The notes under the pieces were generated by a model. The model ran no database searches. It had not been told where the DNA came from and saw only the letters and a program-made list of their open reading frames with translations. A DNA stretch of 64,000 bases from Sparassis latifolia (taxonomy: Eukaryota; Basidiomycota; Agaricomycetes; Polyporales; Sparassidaceae): positions 1,054,001-1,118,000 of the forward strand of contig CM031559.1 of assembly GCA_018466975.1 (NCBI GenBank), given 5' to 3'. Position numbers and translations under genes: made by a program. Within the stretch, counting starts at the first letter, position 1. Every line of letters starts with the position of its first letter. Positions 1 through 11,622 of this stretch are shown in pieces.

Positions 1-716
1 GCTGTCGTGGTACGTCTGTGGGTGTCTGTACTGTTTGTTACTCACGTTCGTAGGTTCTACCTCTGTCTGAAGAGACAGACCAGCATTCAGGCGGGAACGA
101 CCTCTTCTCGATGGATGATATCAAGATTGAAGTGATGCGTGCAAGAGGCGCTGGCGGTCAGGTTCGATAAACATTGCTGCTCATAGCGTTTCGCGTAGTG
201 ATTGATCTGGCTTTCAGCACGTAAACAAAACCGAATCGGCGGTTCGTTTGACACATATTCCTACTGGAATCACGGTGTCCATGCAGGATGAGCGTAGTCA
301 ACACCAGGTGCGTTGGACCCACGATACTCTAGTTTTCTCCAACTGGTCTGTGCACGTCGTCCAGAACAAGCGTCGGGCGTTTCAAGTATTGCGAGCGCGT
401 TTGATGGACCGTCGAATGAGCCAGGAGGTCATCGATCGGCGAGACACCCGTCGGAATCTAGTTCGCAGCGCGGACAGGAGCGAGAAGATCAGGACGTACA
501 ACTACGCTCAGGTAGGTACTTGGTTTGGGCTTGACTGTGATCGTATGGCTGGTAACGGATTGCATGCTCTAGGATCGGGTCACAGACCATCGGTTGGGCC
601 TTTCTGTAATGAACCTCGGATCAGTCATGGAGGGGCGTGGATTAGAGGGTATTCTGCTGGCTCTGCAGAAGAAACGTGCGGAAGAAATGTTGCAGGATGT
701 TCTGGCAGAGTCGTAA
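1..716 (+). CDS. MRF1: Mitochondrial peptide chain release factor 1, 3' part
   Basis: Class-I release factor that hydrolyses peptidyl-tRNA at stop codons in the mitochondrial ribosome. The visible exons are 1-9, 54-161, 218-307, 365-511 and 573-716, split by 44-61 bp GT-AG introns (10-53, 162-217, 308-364, 512-572). The second exon ends in the catalytic GGQ motif (RARGAGGQ) exactly at the splice site; the next starts [13 protein letters not shown], the normal continuation in the family. Downstream are the conserved [26 protein letters not shown] and DRVTDHR blocks. The frame ends LAES at TAA 714-716. The N-terminal codon-recognition half lies outside the window. The GGQ context and the lack of the extra eukaryotic eRF1 domains point to the mitochondrial factor. 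No damage seen. Confidence 0.93.
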
Positions 717-1354
717 GTTGGGTGAGAGCAGTCCGACTGTATTACTGTACTCTTAATTAGTTACTGTAAGTAGGTGACCCTGAAATGCAAACTTTTGCGA
801 ACTGCATCACCGTTACTCACCACCTCATCGCTGTGCCTTGCGCTTTTACACCTGCATTCTGTAGCATCTGTAATACTTAAATCCAAGAGCATGTATTTTT
901 TCTGTCCTCGAGCATCCTTTAAAAATCTAGGGAGGCTGTCTGCAACACGGAGCCACAATGTCACATTTTGTCACACTGCCGAATCAATCTCCGAACGGCA
1001 TGCGCTCATCGGCACACGTTATTGACAATCCAAACTGAGCTTGAAAATGTCACGCCTGCGCAGGACCGAAACTGCTGTCAGAATTGTTTGGAGGCAGCCA
1101 TCTTGCCAGTTCTCTCGAAACCTTTACTGTAGTATTGTGGCGGTTATGAAATAGTTCTCCTGATTTTCTGAGGAAAGACGAGGGACAGAACGAGCCGCGG
1201 AAGAAAAGTTCGCACTACTGGGTCAGTTCGCATATCAGGGTCACCGATAGTACTGCTGGATCGGGTGCATTTGCACGCGACTTGAAACCATCTTGGCGCC
1301 GGCTGCTCCTTGCCATCGACGAGTTACAGAGTACCGTCTGCATGCGTTCATGTC
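717..1354. other. Intergenic region between MRF1 and the channel gene
   Basis: About 640 bases with only short open frames on both strands and no recognisable protein. It probably holds the MRF1 3' UTR and the promoter of the following gene. No tRNA or clear TATA box was seen. Confidence 0.5.
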
Positions 1355-4300
1355 ATGTCCTGGAACACTATCCCCCAGTTCCTGTCCTTTGTAGCTAACC
1401 TCGACCCGGACGACGATGAGCCTACCGGTCCCCCCCCAGGATCCCCACCAACATGTACGCTGACCACTCGCAAAACGTCCGCTCTGCTCTGATTCAATCT
1501 CATACCTCAAGTGAAGTATGAAGGTCCCTGGTTCATCACCCAGATCATCTTCTCCACTACCATTGGTTTGCTGTCCTTTCTTATCTTCTCATACTCTCGC
1601 ACAAGGTGGCCCTTGGTCTTTGCTCCTCGGACAAAACTGACAGGTATGTCTGTCGCATACCTTTGCGCTCGCCGTTCGGGCCACTGAATGACCACATTAG
1701 GGTTCTCTCCTCATGAGGCGCATGCGCACCAGGCTTTTTTTGGGTGGATTCGCCCTACCATTCGAACATCTGAGTTTACTGTGCTTCAGATAGTCGGTCT
1801 CGATGCTGCCGTGGTGCGTTTTGACACGAAGTTCATGTCGCGTTGATCACTAATTCCATTGTAGCTCCTCAATTTCTTTAAGATGTCCTTCTACTTCTTC
1901 TCTGTATGCTCTGTCTTTGCTGTACTTGTCCTCATGCCTATCAACTTGAAGGTTTGCTTGTTTCTCTGAGCAACAATGAAGGCACACTAACTCTGGAACA
2001 GAACAACATCGACATTGGTGATGGCCACGATGACGAAGACGGTTGGAACTCTGCCTCACCTTTAGATCCACAGCCTCCACACGACTGGCTCGACCTCATC
2101 AGCGACGCCAACTCTTACCTGTCCGTTCACCTGCTGTTCACATATCTCTTCACCATCTTTGCTCTGTATTTCGTCTACCAGAACTACAAACGCTTCATTC
2201 GCGCTCGCCAGCTGTTCTCGCTTGAGCTCGTGCACTCGATACCCGCTCGTACAGTCATGGTCACACATATTCCTCCGCATCTCCGTGGCGAGCGAACCTT
2301 AGCTGAATATTTCGAGAACATGGGTCTGACCGTTGAGGGTGTCACCATCTGCAGAGAGGTGGGGTCGCTGAAGAAGTTATTGGACCTGAGGACAGCAGCT
2401 CTTTTCCGCTTGGAAGCTGCTTGGGTTAAGTACGTTGGAAACCCGTGCGTCGCAGAGCTTGGTCGTCCTGCGGAAGAGGATACAGGACGATTAGTCGACG
2501 TAGATGATGCGTCGGTGGAAGCTCAACCGGAGCAACTTGTGGTACCTAGCCGCAAACGGCCCACACTTCGCGTTGGCTGGTTTAAACGGAGGGTCGACGC
2601 CATCGATCACTTGGAGACCCAGTTCAAAGCCGCGGATGATATGGTTCAGAAGCGCAGGAGGACTGGTAAATTCAAAGCTACGCATGTGGCGTTTGTGACG
2701 TTTGAGAAGATGTCCAGTGCTGTGCGTCGTGTTCACTTTCACCGTATAACTTGATAACTGATGCGGGATTATTAGCAAATAGCGGCGCAGACTGCCCATG
2801 CTCCAAATCGCTCCGAGTGCATAACACATTTTGCGCCTGAACCACGTGACATTGTGTGGTCGAATATCAGCCATTCGCCTACCTCACTGCGAGTAAGGGA
2901 TTGGATCGTGCGGGGCTCTATGGGACTTCTCCTCTTTTTCTGGGTCATTCCCATCACCGGTCTCGCAAGTTTGATGAGTTACAAGGAAATTAAGAAAGCC
3001 ATGCCCTGGTTGGGGCAATTGATTGATGCCAATCAACAAATACGGGCCATCGTGCAGAATTCGCTACCTTCCGTCGCCATGATTATGCTCAACGCTCTGC
3101 TACCCTTTTTGCTGGAAGGTATGCCCTTGCAGACACTACCCACATACTGACGGATGCTGATGCGCGATGGGCAGCACTTACCTATGTCCAAGGATTTCCT
3201 GCTCGCAGTCTCGTTGAATACTCTCTACTCAAGAAGTATATTCTAACGTTGTTTTCCATCCACTAACTGACATTTGCATGCGCAGATATTTCCTCTTTCT
3301 ATTGATCAATGTTGTCTTCATATTCCTTTTGGCCAGCACTTATTGGCAACTTGTCAGGGATCTGGCGAGCTCTCCGGCCAAAGGTATTGAGAAGTTAGCT
3401 GATGCGTTAGCAGCCGGTCAAGCCAGGTGGGTTCTCTTTTATCAGTAGCATGCTAGGGACCCAGGGCTGATTGTTTTGTAGGCACTTCTTCTTGTCATAT
3501 GTCATTCTGCAAGGTGACAGGTGCAATTTTGGCGGTGGGTTACCTCGCTGATCCATTACAGGTCTCGGCATCATGCCTTTGCAACTGCTCAATCTAGGAG
3601 TACTCGTTCCACGGGTGCTCTATCGTTTGCTGATCACTCGGACGCCTCGAGGCAGGGCATTCAGCTATCTGTTGCCATGAAACGCATTGACGTTCTTTGA
3701 GTAGACTTCGCTGAGCTGAACGCCCCTCCAACGATCAACTATGGTGTCGTTTATCCTCAAGCGATCCTGATCTTCGTTATCACATTGCTCTACAGTGTCA
3801 TTCAACCTCTCATTCTCGTATTTGGCGCCTTCTACTTCGGTGTCGCCTATGTGGTATACAAGTATAAGTTGCTCTTCGGTGCGTGTGTCGTACTCAGGTT
3901 ATAGACTTCGCATTCATCTTGCATGTGGGCAGTATTCTACAAGCCTTACGAATCGCAAGGACAAGCGTGGCCTATCACATTTGCTCGGCTGATATGGGGC
4001 GTAGTCATCTTTATAGTCTTCATGACAGGCATCTTCATCCTGAAGAAGTCATTCGTGCTGGCTACTCTCCTGGCTCCCCTCCTTGCTGGGACCCTGCTCT
4101 GGTCTTGGAATACCTATAAGATTTTTCGCCCACTTAGCAAGTACGTGAGCTTGAGCTCCGTCTTCGAGGTCCAAAGAGGAGAAGATTCAGCCGAGGTCGT
4201 ACGGCTGCGGGCAGGACATCCTGTCAGTTGGTCTCAGAGGTACCTGGTTGTTGATGTTCAACCCAAGATCGTGAGCTCACTCTGTGCAGTAATCTGAATC

Positions 4301-5093
4301 GCAGACGCTACGCTCAGAACGAAGAAATACTGTATGTCGCGCCTGAGGACGATCGAACCGACTACGTACGTTCCTATGAGATCTCGAGTATCATGACTGG
4401 TCCTGACGTGCTCTTTCAGTCTCAACCCCCAATGGCAAACTGGTACAGCGGTGTATTAAAGTACGTAGAAATTTCATTGTTACATTAGTGTGCTGACGCT
4501 CTTCCAGCACAGGGAAAAGGAGGTACGGGCATCCAGCGGTCAACGGCGTGCTTCCTTTTCCTTGGCTTCCCATGAGACATGGACAAAAAGTCGCGGACGG
4601 CAGTCGCACAGCTTCAGACAATCCAAGTGTAGCCGTTGTGCTTACCTTGCGGAGGAAGTTCAGTGTGCTGCGCAAGGATGACCCCCAAACCGATCGTAGG
4701 AATGACCCAATCAACCGGAGTGCGGGCGATGCTGGGGAAGGCGTGCTTCAGTACGGACAGCAGACATCCGTGGATGAGATGACCCAGAATCCGTGGCTAG
4801 AAAGGGAGCAGCGACGATATCCAGTGCGCACGCCTGCGATGACGCGTAGGCTGAGCTTTGATCAAGGCTCCGGCGTCATCGTTCTGCCTGAAGGCGAAGA
4901 CTGGTTGGAAGAAGATGCTACTGATTCGGATGAAGATCATGGTCTTCCGGCCGTGCTCGCAGATTCGCAACAATCAGATCCATCGCGTCAAGCGAGCGAC
5001 GACCAACAATCTGCTACGTTACCGGCAAGGCGGTATAGCACATATTATCACCACCCGGAACGACGTCGACAAACATATGCACGAGTGGGATAG
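1355..5093 (+). CDS. CSC1: CSC1/TMEM63-type stress-gated cation channel
   Basis: Calcium-permeable osmosensitive channel of the CSC1/OSCA/TMEM63 (DUF221, Rsn1/Phm7) family, a multi-pass plasma-membrane protein. Start chosen at ATG 1355 (MSWNTIPQFL). First TM segment and SPHEAHAHQAFFGW..RTSEFTVLQIVGLDAAV (1701-1813), TM pair to 1951, cytosolic RNA-recognition-like insert with THVAFVTFEKM (2002-2721), then PEPRDIVWSN (2776-3118), ALTYVQGFPARSLVEYSLLKK, the pore helices (3175-4239) and a long hydrophilic C-terminus ending at TAG 5091-5093. Exons: 1701-1813, 1865-1951, 2002-2721, 2776-3118, 3175-3235, 3286-3426, 3482-3513, 3562-3651, 3705-3878, 3933-4239, 4290-4365, 4420-4460, 4508-5093. One intron (3652-3704) is GC-AG. 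The first exon junction is unclear: the frame from 1355 hits TGA at 1490 and the next certain coding sequence begins near 1524. Confidence 0.9.
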
Positions 5094-6259
5094 CAACAAT
5101 GCAGAGTAGGGCTTCTCAATTCTTGTGCTCGTATACTGTCGATAGGTCGGATTCAATTGGCGCCCTACAGGCGCACCACTCACCCTGGTAGGGGCACCTC
5201 CCGATCACGGGGTGACCCGCGCGCTTGATCTCCGTCTCTGTCGGCCTGGACATACTATCATGGAGGGGAGTTCGTCACCGATCACCACGCAGGTTCACGC
5301 CTGAGCGTGTGGTACTCGGGCTTCCTCTTCTGTATTCCGGGATGCTTTGTCTTCATTTCTACATGGGCAGATGTATGCACTTCCACATTACATTTTGCAA
5401 ATTTTTTTACATGTTCTCGTGGTGAGGAGGGAGAGACGGCAAGATGCCGGTGGTGGGTGTTGACGGGGGGTGGTGTTGCTGATTTTGTCACACAGATGTC
5501 ACGCTCATCTCGCGGACGGAGCACTCACGCGGCTGCCATATCGGGCTATACGTCGTCACGCTATCGGGAGTGTTACAAAATGCAGGCTGAAGCATGTCTG
5601 ATTGCCCAAAACACTTATCGGGATGGTGGAACACAGTGCTGTAGCACATATTGCTATCACCCAAACATCACTTGGGTCAGTCATTCTCAGTATCAAGAGA
5701 GATCTTTGATATTAGTACACCTACCATAGTTGCAAACACGGTATTTGACGTCTCATTCAGCAATCCCGGAATGCCTGAACCCCTGGCTTGGTAGAACACA
5801 TCTACTGGTGTATAGTATCGTCCTACAATTTTATCTGATTTATTTATTGAGTGTGGAAGCAGCGACGGCAGTGTTGCCGATTTTTTGGATTTCGCAACTC
5901 CCCCCACGTGATAGTATGGGAGCCCCCGGAGCAGTCTTGTGAGTAAGTATTACTGCTTTTGACTTGTAGGTAACGGCGATGCTTCCGCATGCCCAGTCTG
6001 ATTCCCTGCTTAAGTCGAGGTGGAATGTATTTCGAATGAAAGCAACGCACTTTAGGGGCGTATGGTGTACAAAGCGAATAATATATGAAAAAATATGAAA
6101 TACAATGATGTGACGAAAATAAACTACATATTAAATACATGAGGAATAGGTCGATAACCCTAAATATTTATAGTAACAGTACTAAATATACTCTTCGATA
6201 TCTTTATGCAACGTTGTGGGTAAGTCGTCCTCTGGACCTACAAAGAGCAACGCGATACT
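5094..6259. other. Region without a recogn. gene
   Basis: Contains several short open frames (for example 5307-5729 +, 5844-6140 -) with no recognisable motif. The part from about 5700 to 6250 is AT-rich. It may hold upstream exons of the degraded gene that follows, but I cannot define any. Confidence 0.4.
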
Positions 6260-7247
6260 TTGCATCCGTTTCAGATGAAGATCTGTTGCTGTGGCAGATG
6301 GTTCCTTCGTGCTTTGATGGAATCTGTGCGTGGGCAGAGCTGGAAGTGGAACAACGTCGAAATGGAAGCATGCGGCATGTGCTCATCTACTCCCGACACT
6401 GTTATACGACTTGAAGAAACGCGTGACCATCCGATTACAAGGATTCCTAGGCAAGACAAATATCACAACGTTCGGGAATTGGAATGGGTGAGTATTATCA
6501 TATAATGGGGAAATAATGCTCACACAGGTGCAGGAAAGAGGGCAGTGCAGTACACGCTGTGCAGTACCTTACACTCACTTCCCAAGGTTGCAACGATGCC
6601 TTCACTGCTCAAGTCAAAGCTCTGGAAGGCATTCGCGAGTTCGTTGCTCAGTCGTTGAATCGAGAAATGGACTCGCTCGATGTCGAGCCAGATTCTATCG
6701 CCTGCAACAGAGAGTGTTCACAAAGGTTAGATTGTATCCTTTGTAAGCAGCATGTAGTGCTGACTTTCATGTAGGTTGACAACGAAGGCGAATTCCACGC
6801 AGCTTCAGATTATCGCAATCAGGATAGCTGAGCGGGAGCTGCTCAGAAGATGCAGAGATGCTGGGTGGTTTCTCATACCATTAAGACCGGTCTTCAGCTG
6901 GAGAATGGTTCTGTCACACGTACGAGCCACATCGTATTTCATCCTGGAGATTTTGTGGATGTCTCGATGTTTGCTGACGTTATTGAGCTGCACCATCGAA
7001 AGGAACGTCGTCTGGAGGTTCAATTTGCCATGCAGCATGTCGTGCGATTGATGTCTGTTGTGGATGTGAAGGTACAGTTTTTTCCTTCAAGTTTAGCAAA
7101 GCTAACAGGAATGCAAAGAAGGTCCATGACTTGCCCAGATCCACTTGACCGACACCTGTAGTTGACGCAATGGAGTCGGGTTTCGATTTCATCGAAGATG
7201 AGAATGTGGAGATGAACGAGAATGGGGAGAATGAGTTGGTTGAGTAG
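6260..7247 (+). pseudogene. Uncharacterised basidiomycete family protein, damaged
   Basis: Exon-like blocks in several frames: 6260-6487 (ending RELEW before a GT donor, intron 6488-6528), 6529-6725, 6775-7071 and 7161-7247. The best block reads FHPGDFVDV followed by MQHVVRLMSVVDVK; the last is acidic (GFDFIEDENVEMNENGE) and ends at TAG 7245-7247. The '[FY]xPxxxxxGDxVxV ... L..V..L' pattern with an acidic tail recurs in the gene at 50671-51432, so both seem to belong to one family. A TGA interrupts the frame just after 6830 and two frames compete in 6529-6725, so this copy is probably broken. I know no function for the family. Confidence 0.4.
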
Positions 7248-8380
7248 AAGTTGCGACCTGAGTGCATTGATCCCTTTCTTTTTCGTCGTGTGATGTTGTT
7301 ACTATTGTTGATTGTACATATATTTGCTATGATGGTGTAAACATGCTGATGGCACATTTAATGGTCAGCACTGTATTGATATAATGATGTCTGCGAGCAA
7401 TGCGACTAGCGTACGACATGACTGGTATCCGGGACTTGCGAGCGAACGTGAAGCTCGATCGAGTCGGCCTACCGTGTTGGGCGTTATCACGAGAGGATGC
7501 TGTTTATTCTGTTATCCGAAGCTGCAGACAAAGATAACACGCGTGAAAACACCCTCGAGACTGCAACGGGATCAATAGTTTGAGATATATTGAAATCTTG
7601 GAGAAAAGATAGCGCGCGCAGGTTTTCACAAGCTCGCAGCCCATCAGGGGTCTTCGTGGGCATGATTATGATGCAGAGGGCGATTATGATTACAATGTGA
7701 GCTACAAGTCGAGCATAATTGATACATCGAATCAGCACGACATTTAAATGAAATCGATACACGTACTGGCTGGTCGTGTACATCTGCAGGTTTAACGTAT
7801 TACAAATGAGTACCTTAATATTCTTCCCGGATGAACCAACACACTGAAAAAGACGCCCGCAGTAATGGAATCGGCTTTTTGGCAGTGCAAAGTGTTGCTG
7901 GAACTATGCAAAACTTGCGCAAAGACGTTATTAGAGTTAACGAACGCTGTACCTGTCCCGGCTAGCTTTACCATACTCATTCTCGTCCGACACCCCAAGT
8001 TCATTCTGCAAAAATATGTGCATCGTAGTGAAGGAGTGATAGGATTTGTTAGTGTGATAGCAGAATGGCGTGACATGGCATTAAGGGAACATGCAGGCTT
8101 AAGGAATAGTGCAAGGAACGGTGTTTAAATGGAGTGGACCAACGAAAAGAAAATACGAAGGGAAAGGCGTCGGCTATGCCTGATTACATAGGCGCTGTGA
8201 CAATACCAGTGAAAAACATCAAATCGTTTAATGTGTAAAGGACACTTGTTGGAATAAGGATGATAATGAACAAGGACGATATAAGCACGTCAAAGCCTTA
8301 ATCATGCAGACAAAGTAATAGGATAATACTGTGGCTAATGATTATAATGTAGGGGGCAAGACGGGCGTGGTATGTAGTAT
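7248..8380. other. Region without a recognised gene
   Basis: Short frames on both strands (such as 7865-8128 +, 87 residues) with no motif I can name. Nothing else seen. Confidence 0.4.
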
Positions 8381-9430
8381 TTACAAAGTGGCAGGATAGA
8401 TGGCAACAGTATACAGCGGTAATTCTGCGAAGATGATGGCTTCACAACGTCCACCGCAAGGAAGCCCACCTCTGCGCCATGTAATGGTAAGGTCCAGTGG
8501 CAACCCACGAGAAAGGCCTCGGGTGGATTCAAAAACTTGTCTGTCGCAGCCTGCACATTCTATATAGGTCGAGAAGGAACCGACAAGGCAGACACTATCA
8601 CCAAAATAGCACACCGTGTTTGAACAACCGGGTGCACTATAGCATTCAGCATGGATATCGGTCTCTCCTGCCCATGCAAGTGCAGCGACTCGAAAATCGT
8701 AGCCGCGCGCAATGTACTTGAACATTGCGGAAAGGACGAAGGAAGATGGGTACTGGCGATCGACAAGCCGACGTGGGTTAAGAAGACCCCGATGTTGCAG
8801 CATTGAATCAGGATATGCACAGCAAAACGAGTCAGCTGACAGATAATTCATGATGTGGGTTGACCAAAATAATGGAAGGGGGCATAGAGGAGATTCTGTG
8901 AAACTCCGGATGACATCAATGTGATACCTGCCACGTCGGAGCCTTGCTACTTGGGAGATGACGCCGACGGAATAACCGTAGGGTGGTTCCACATTTGTAT
9001 CCAATGTATAGCCCTCAACTTGGACGAGATATTGAACTCTGCGGAAGAAATGACCATACAGGACATAGAAGTCGGCATCATTGGGGGACCAGCTGCAAGT
9101 AACATCGAAGAACACCAGGAAAGTGAGCCAGATATAACCGTGTTTGTTATTCGCATCAGAGCCCAGAATTGCGAAGGGTCACGGATAAATGCGTGTAGCA
9201 GCATGTTGTAACGGTGATTGATGTGCGTGGTGACGTAGTAATCAGTGACATGGCAAACAGCTCACCATGCAAGAAGGGAGAGCATGTCAAGTAAAGCTGT
9301 GATGTCAAGGATACAGTTATCGTTAAGCCTGCAGACAAATTAAGTCATTGCAAATAGGTGATTCTCTATGACTGACTTACATTTTGAAACAAGAATTCAA
9401 CAACGACACCGCCATTGTGAGATAGTGCAT
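8381..9430 (-). pseudogene. F-box-like/ISGS-family conserved protein, frameshifted
   Basis: A member of a family very common in agaricomycetes: an N-terminal helical (F-box-like) start, then an ISGS motif, W-x-P-x-D-x-D-x-Y and a VISQVARL..RYHIDVI block. Exon 1 is 9381-9430 (ATG at 9430, or in frame at 9415), intron 9329-9380 has GTAAGT and CTGCAG ends, and coding resumes at 9328 with DNCILDITALLDMLSLLA. An in-frame TGA follows about 20 codons later. VISGSL is in one frame and FFDVTCSWSPNDADFYV in the next, so one base seems to be missing near 9115. The rest (8381-9115, 244 codons) is uninterrupted and keeps CTYxGD/CGGRCEA-like C-terminal motifs. The ISGS..DxDxY pattern resembles nucleotidyltransferase folds, but this is only a resemblance. 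Function unknown. Confidence 0.55.
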
Positions 9431-9841
9431 AATTCAAACACAGGACGGGTTTTTATAGCATTTGTGGGTAATCGGGTTTGAACCTGGAAAGTTCTCTATC
9501 AGCTCAACAATAGTGGATCGTAGCTCGGAAGCAGCTCACAATGGCAGGATACGACAAATTGACAGACACAGTTACATCCGCTGACCCTGCAATGCATGTG
9601 TGTATCATAAAGCCGAGCGGAAGCAAATGTGGAAGGCGGGTAGCAGGACAGGGACAGGTATGTGACACGTCAGATCTTCGAGGCATACCATGTACAGGAA
9701 CGGAGTAAAAAATCTCTGTATAATTTAAATGGGATTGCGGATTCGGAGGTCAAGTATGAAGGGCACGGAAGTCAGATGATGGAAGCAGAACGCGTAATGT
9801 CCATATATTATCGGGGTGCATGCCCAAGGTTTGAAGTCGGC
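9431..9841. other. Intergenic
   Basis: No gene recognised. A short open stretch begins at ATG 9541 and could be a relic exon, but nothing supports it. Confidence 0.35.
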
Positions 9842-9856
9842 TATAATATATAAAAG
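9842..9856 (+). promoter_or_regulatory. Probable TATA box
   Basis: TATAATATATAAAAG lies about 50-65 bases upstream of ATG 9907, a plausible distance for a fungal TATA promoter of the next gene. Confidence 0.45.
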
Positions 9857-9906
9857 GCTAAGCAGATTGGAGGAGAGCAGGTCATATTTCGGAAACAATT
9901 GTCGAC

Positions 9907-10407
9907 ATGGTGTTCAAGGCAAGTGGCTAAATTTGTGCTATGTAGTCGAAACTTATTAAACCACAGGTCAGAACCATTCACGGGAGGCTCTTCTGCGTTG
10001 CAGAATCGGCACGATTTTTTTCAATCCCTGTCCACCAGTACGATCTGAACGGTGGGCTGGACATTGCAATGACAACCTCTATATTCCCGAACAAGAGCAT
10101 TGTTCGAACAGCTGAAATTAGAGTCAGTGACCGCATGCGACTTATCGAAGTACAACATTTGTTGTCTATTACTACGAGGATGATGCCCTTGAAGTCTACA
10201 ATGAAGGCACATTCGATATCGGTGCTCCTGGGTGGAAGGGAGAAATTTTCGTTGTTAGGACTGACGTGCTGTCCAAGCGGTATGTCAATATGCAGAAGCA
10301 TGACGAAGACCTAATGGTGAAAGTAGTCAGAAAGTAAGTGTAATGGTAGCTCGATCCCGAGGGTAACTCACAAATCCATTCAGATTCATCCATCGCCAGC
10401 TAATGTA
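9907..10407 (+). pseudogene. Small uncharacterised basidiomycete protein, probable frameshift
   Basis: Start MVFK (9907-9918) followed by a 48-bp intron 9919-9966 whose donor is AG/GCAAGT, a textbook GC-AG intron. The next exon gives VRTIHGRLFCVAESARFF..PVHQYDLNGG. Around 10155 the frame changes: FVVYYYEDDALEVYNEG..GWKGEIFVVRTDVLSKRYVNM follows in the +1 frame. It ends with a GT-AG intron (from GTAAGT near 10335 to CATTCAG) and KFIHRQLM before TAA near 10405-10407. The second half matches the pattern of small, multicopy agaricomycete proteins (YY..N.....P.W.GE..V.R......VNM). A 30-bp GTACAA..GAG intron would restore the frame but is too short to trust; a one-base deletion is more likely. Confidence 0.45.
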
Positions 10408-10435
10408 ATTATTTATAACCTGTAAAGCACGTCAT

Positions 10436-11455
10436 TCACGCACGTAGAGCATATATATAGTGAGAAGCAGCCCGGCCCATTGCATAGTTAATATCTACGT
10501 TGTCAGTAGCCAAACCTTCGCGCAAGCAAACATGTCGAGTATCAATTCCGTCATGATACCAGACAACATTATCTGGACTGATATATCTGCACGTGAAGTG
10601 CTGCTCACCAAGGTAGATGATGCCTATGAGTTGCCAAGTACGATTCATCCCATTAACTTGCATAATCAATGTAGGATCCACCTGTAATGGTATCGGCGCT
10701 CGTGCACCTTGTTGCGACTCAATAACAATTAAGAGTGGAGCACAGTGTAAGCGAATTGACTGTGTAATGCAGTCACCACATTCAGTGCATCTATTAGTCA
10801 CAGGTCGAGACAACACACCGTGGAACCGTTCAGCCAGCGATTAAACAGGGTGTAAGCCACGTAATTGTTCGTGCAGTGCGATGTATATGAACATGTCGTG
10901 TATAGGCCTTGCGATAGATGTATTAGAACAAGATTCACAATGGTGTTGAACCGCACCTATCAGTCTGTTGTAATGGCAAAGCGATTGAAATATGTCGGAC
11001 ACTGCTGTCATAGTTTGGCCACAATGAGGGAACATGGAGCTCGATTGTGCAAACAACACATCCCGCACACGATCGCGCACTGTCTCCAGTGTACAATAAT
11101 GTGTTTGTACTTCTCCAAAGCCTTGATGCATCATGGTAAATGTGGGTGAATCGGGGGATTGCGCAAAACTGGACACAGAGGAACAATTGACGAAGAGGTT
11201 CCACATGATAGTTAGTACGGGATCATATGCACAACTCCAATTGGCAGCGTCCCAATTCAAACATGACCTGGAAACTGTATGTGATGTATCTTGCGTGGCA
11301 GAGTGAAGCGACGTAACAGGGATGAAATCGGAGGTTATTACCTTACATTTTTGCGATGTCCTAACAGTGTCAATAGCTGGCGAAACAACAGCATCAGTTT
11401 TGCCAGGTTTATCAACTAATTTCCATGCATCAGGTGGTTTGGGTGGTTCGAGCAT
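10436..11455 (-). pseudogene. Helitron C-terminal USP-like cysteine peptidase domain (copy 1)
   Basis: Two segments (10841-11455 and 10436-10816) with the layout of a ubiquitin-specific protease (C19). A Cys box reads NWSCAYDPVLTIMW (Cys codon 11231-11233). A CxxC pair (CTECGDC) lies near 10780. A His box reads LIGIIYLGEQHFTCRY (His codon 10598-10600), followed by VWYHDGID, whose Asp sits where USPs carry the third catalytic residue. It follows the helicase region on the same strand, so it was probably the C-terminus of the Rep-helicase protein. The same domain recurs at 37.7-38.5 kb and 44.1-44.7 kb. In USPs this fold removes ubiquitin; the target here is unknown. Reading frame is broken between the two segments. 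Confidence 0.7.
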
Positions 11456-11622
11456 AGGTAGGGGAGTGGCAGACCAGTCTAATGCAGCATGAATGGCTGG
11501 TGGAACATACCTATTTCCTTTTCACTGTTGGAAAGAACAGATCACGGAATTATGAGTCGCATTTACAACAGGAAAAGGAAGCTCACCCTTGAACCGGGCT
11601 GCAGTAATAAAGTCTAATATCT

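Noticed and set aside
5150..5235. Possible tRNA or structured RNA after the channel gene
   Set aside because: GC-rich with short inverted repeats but no cloverleaf or A/B box could be fitted.
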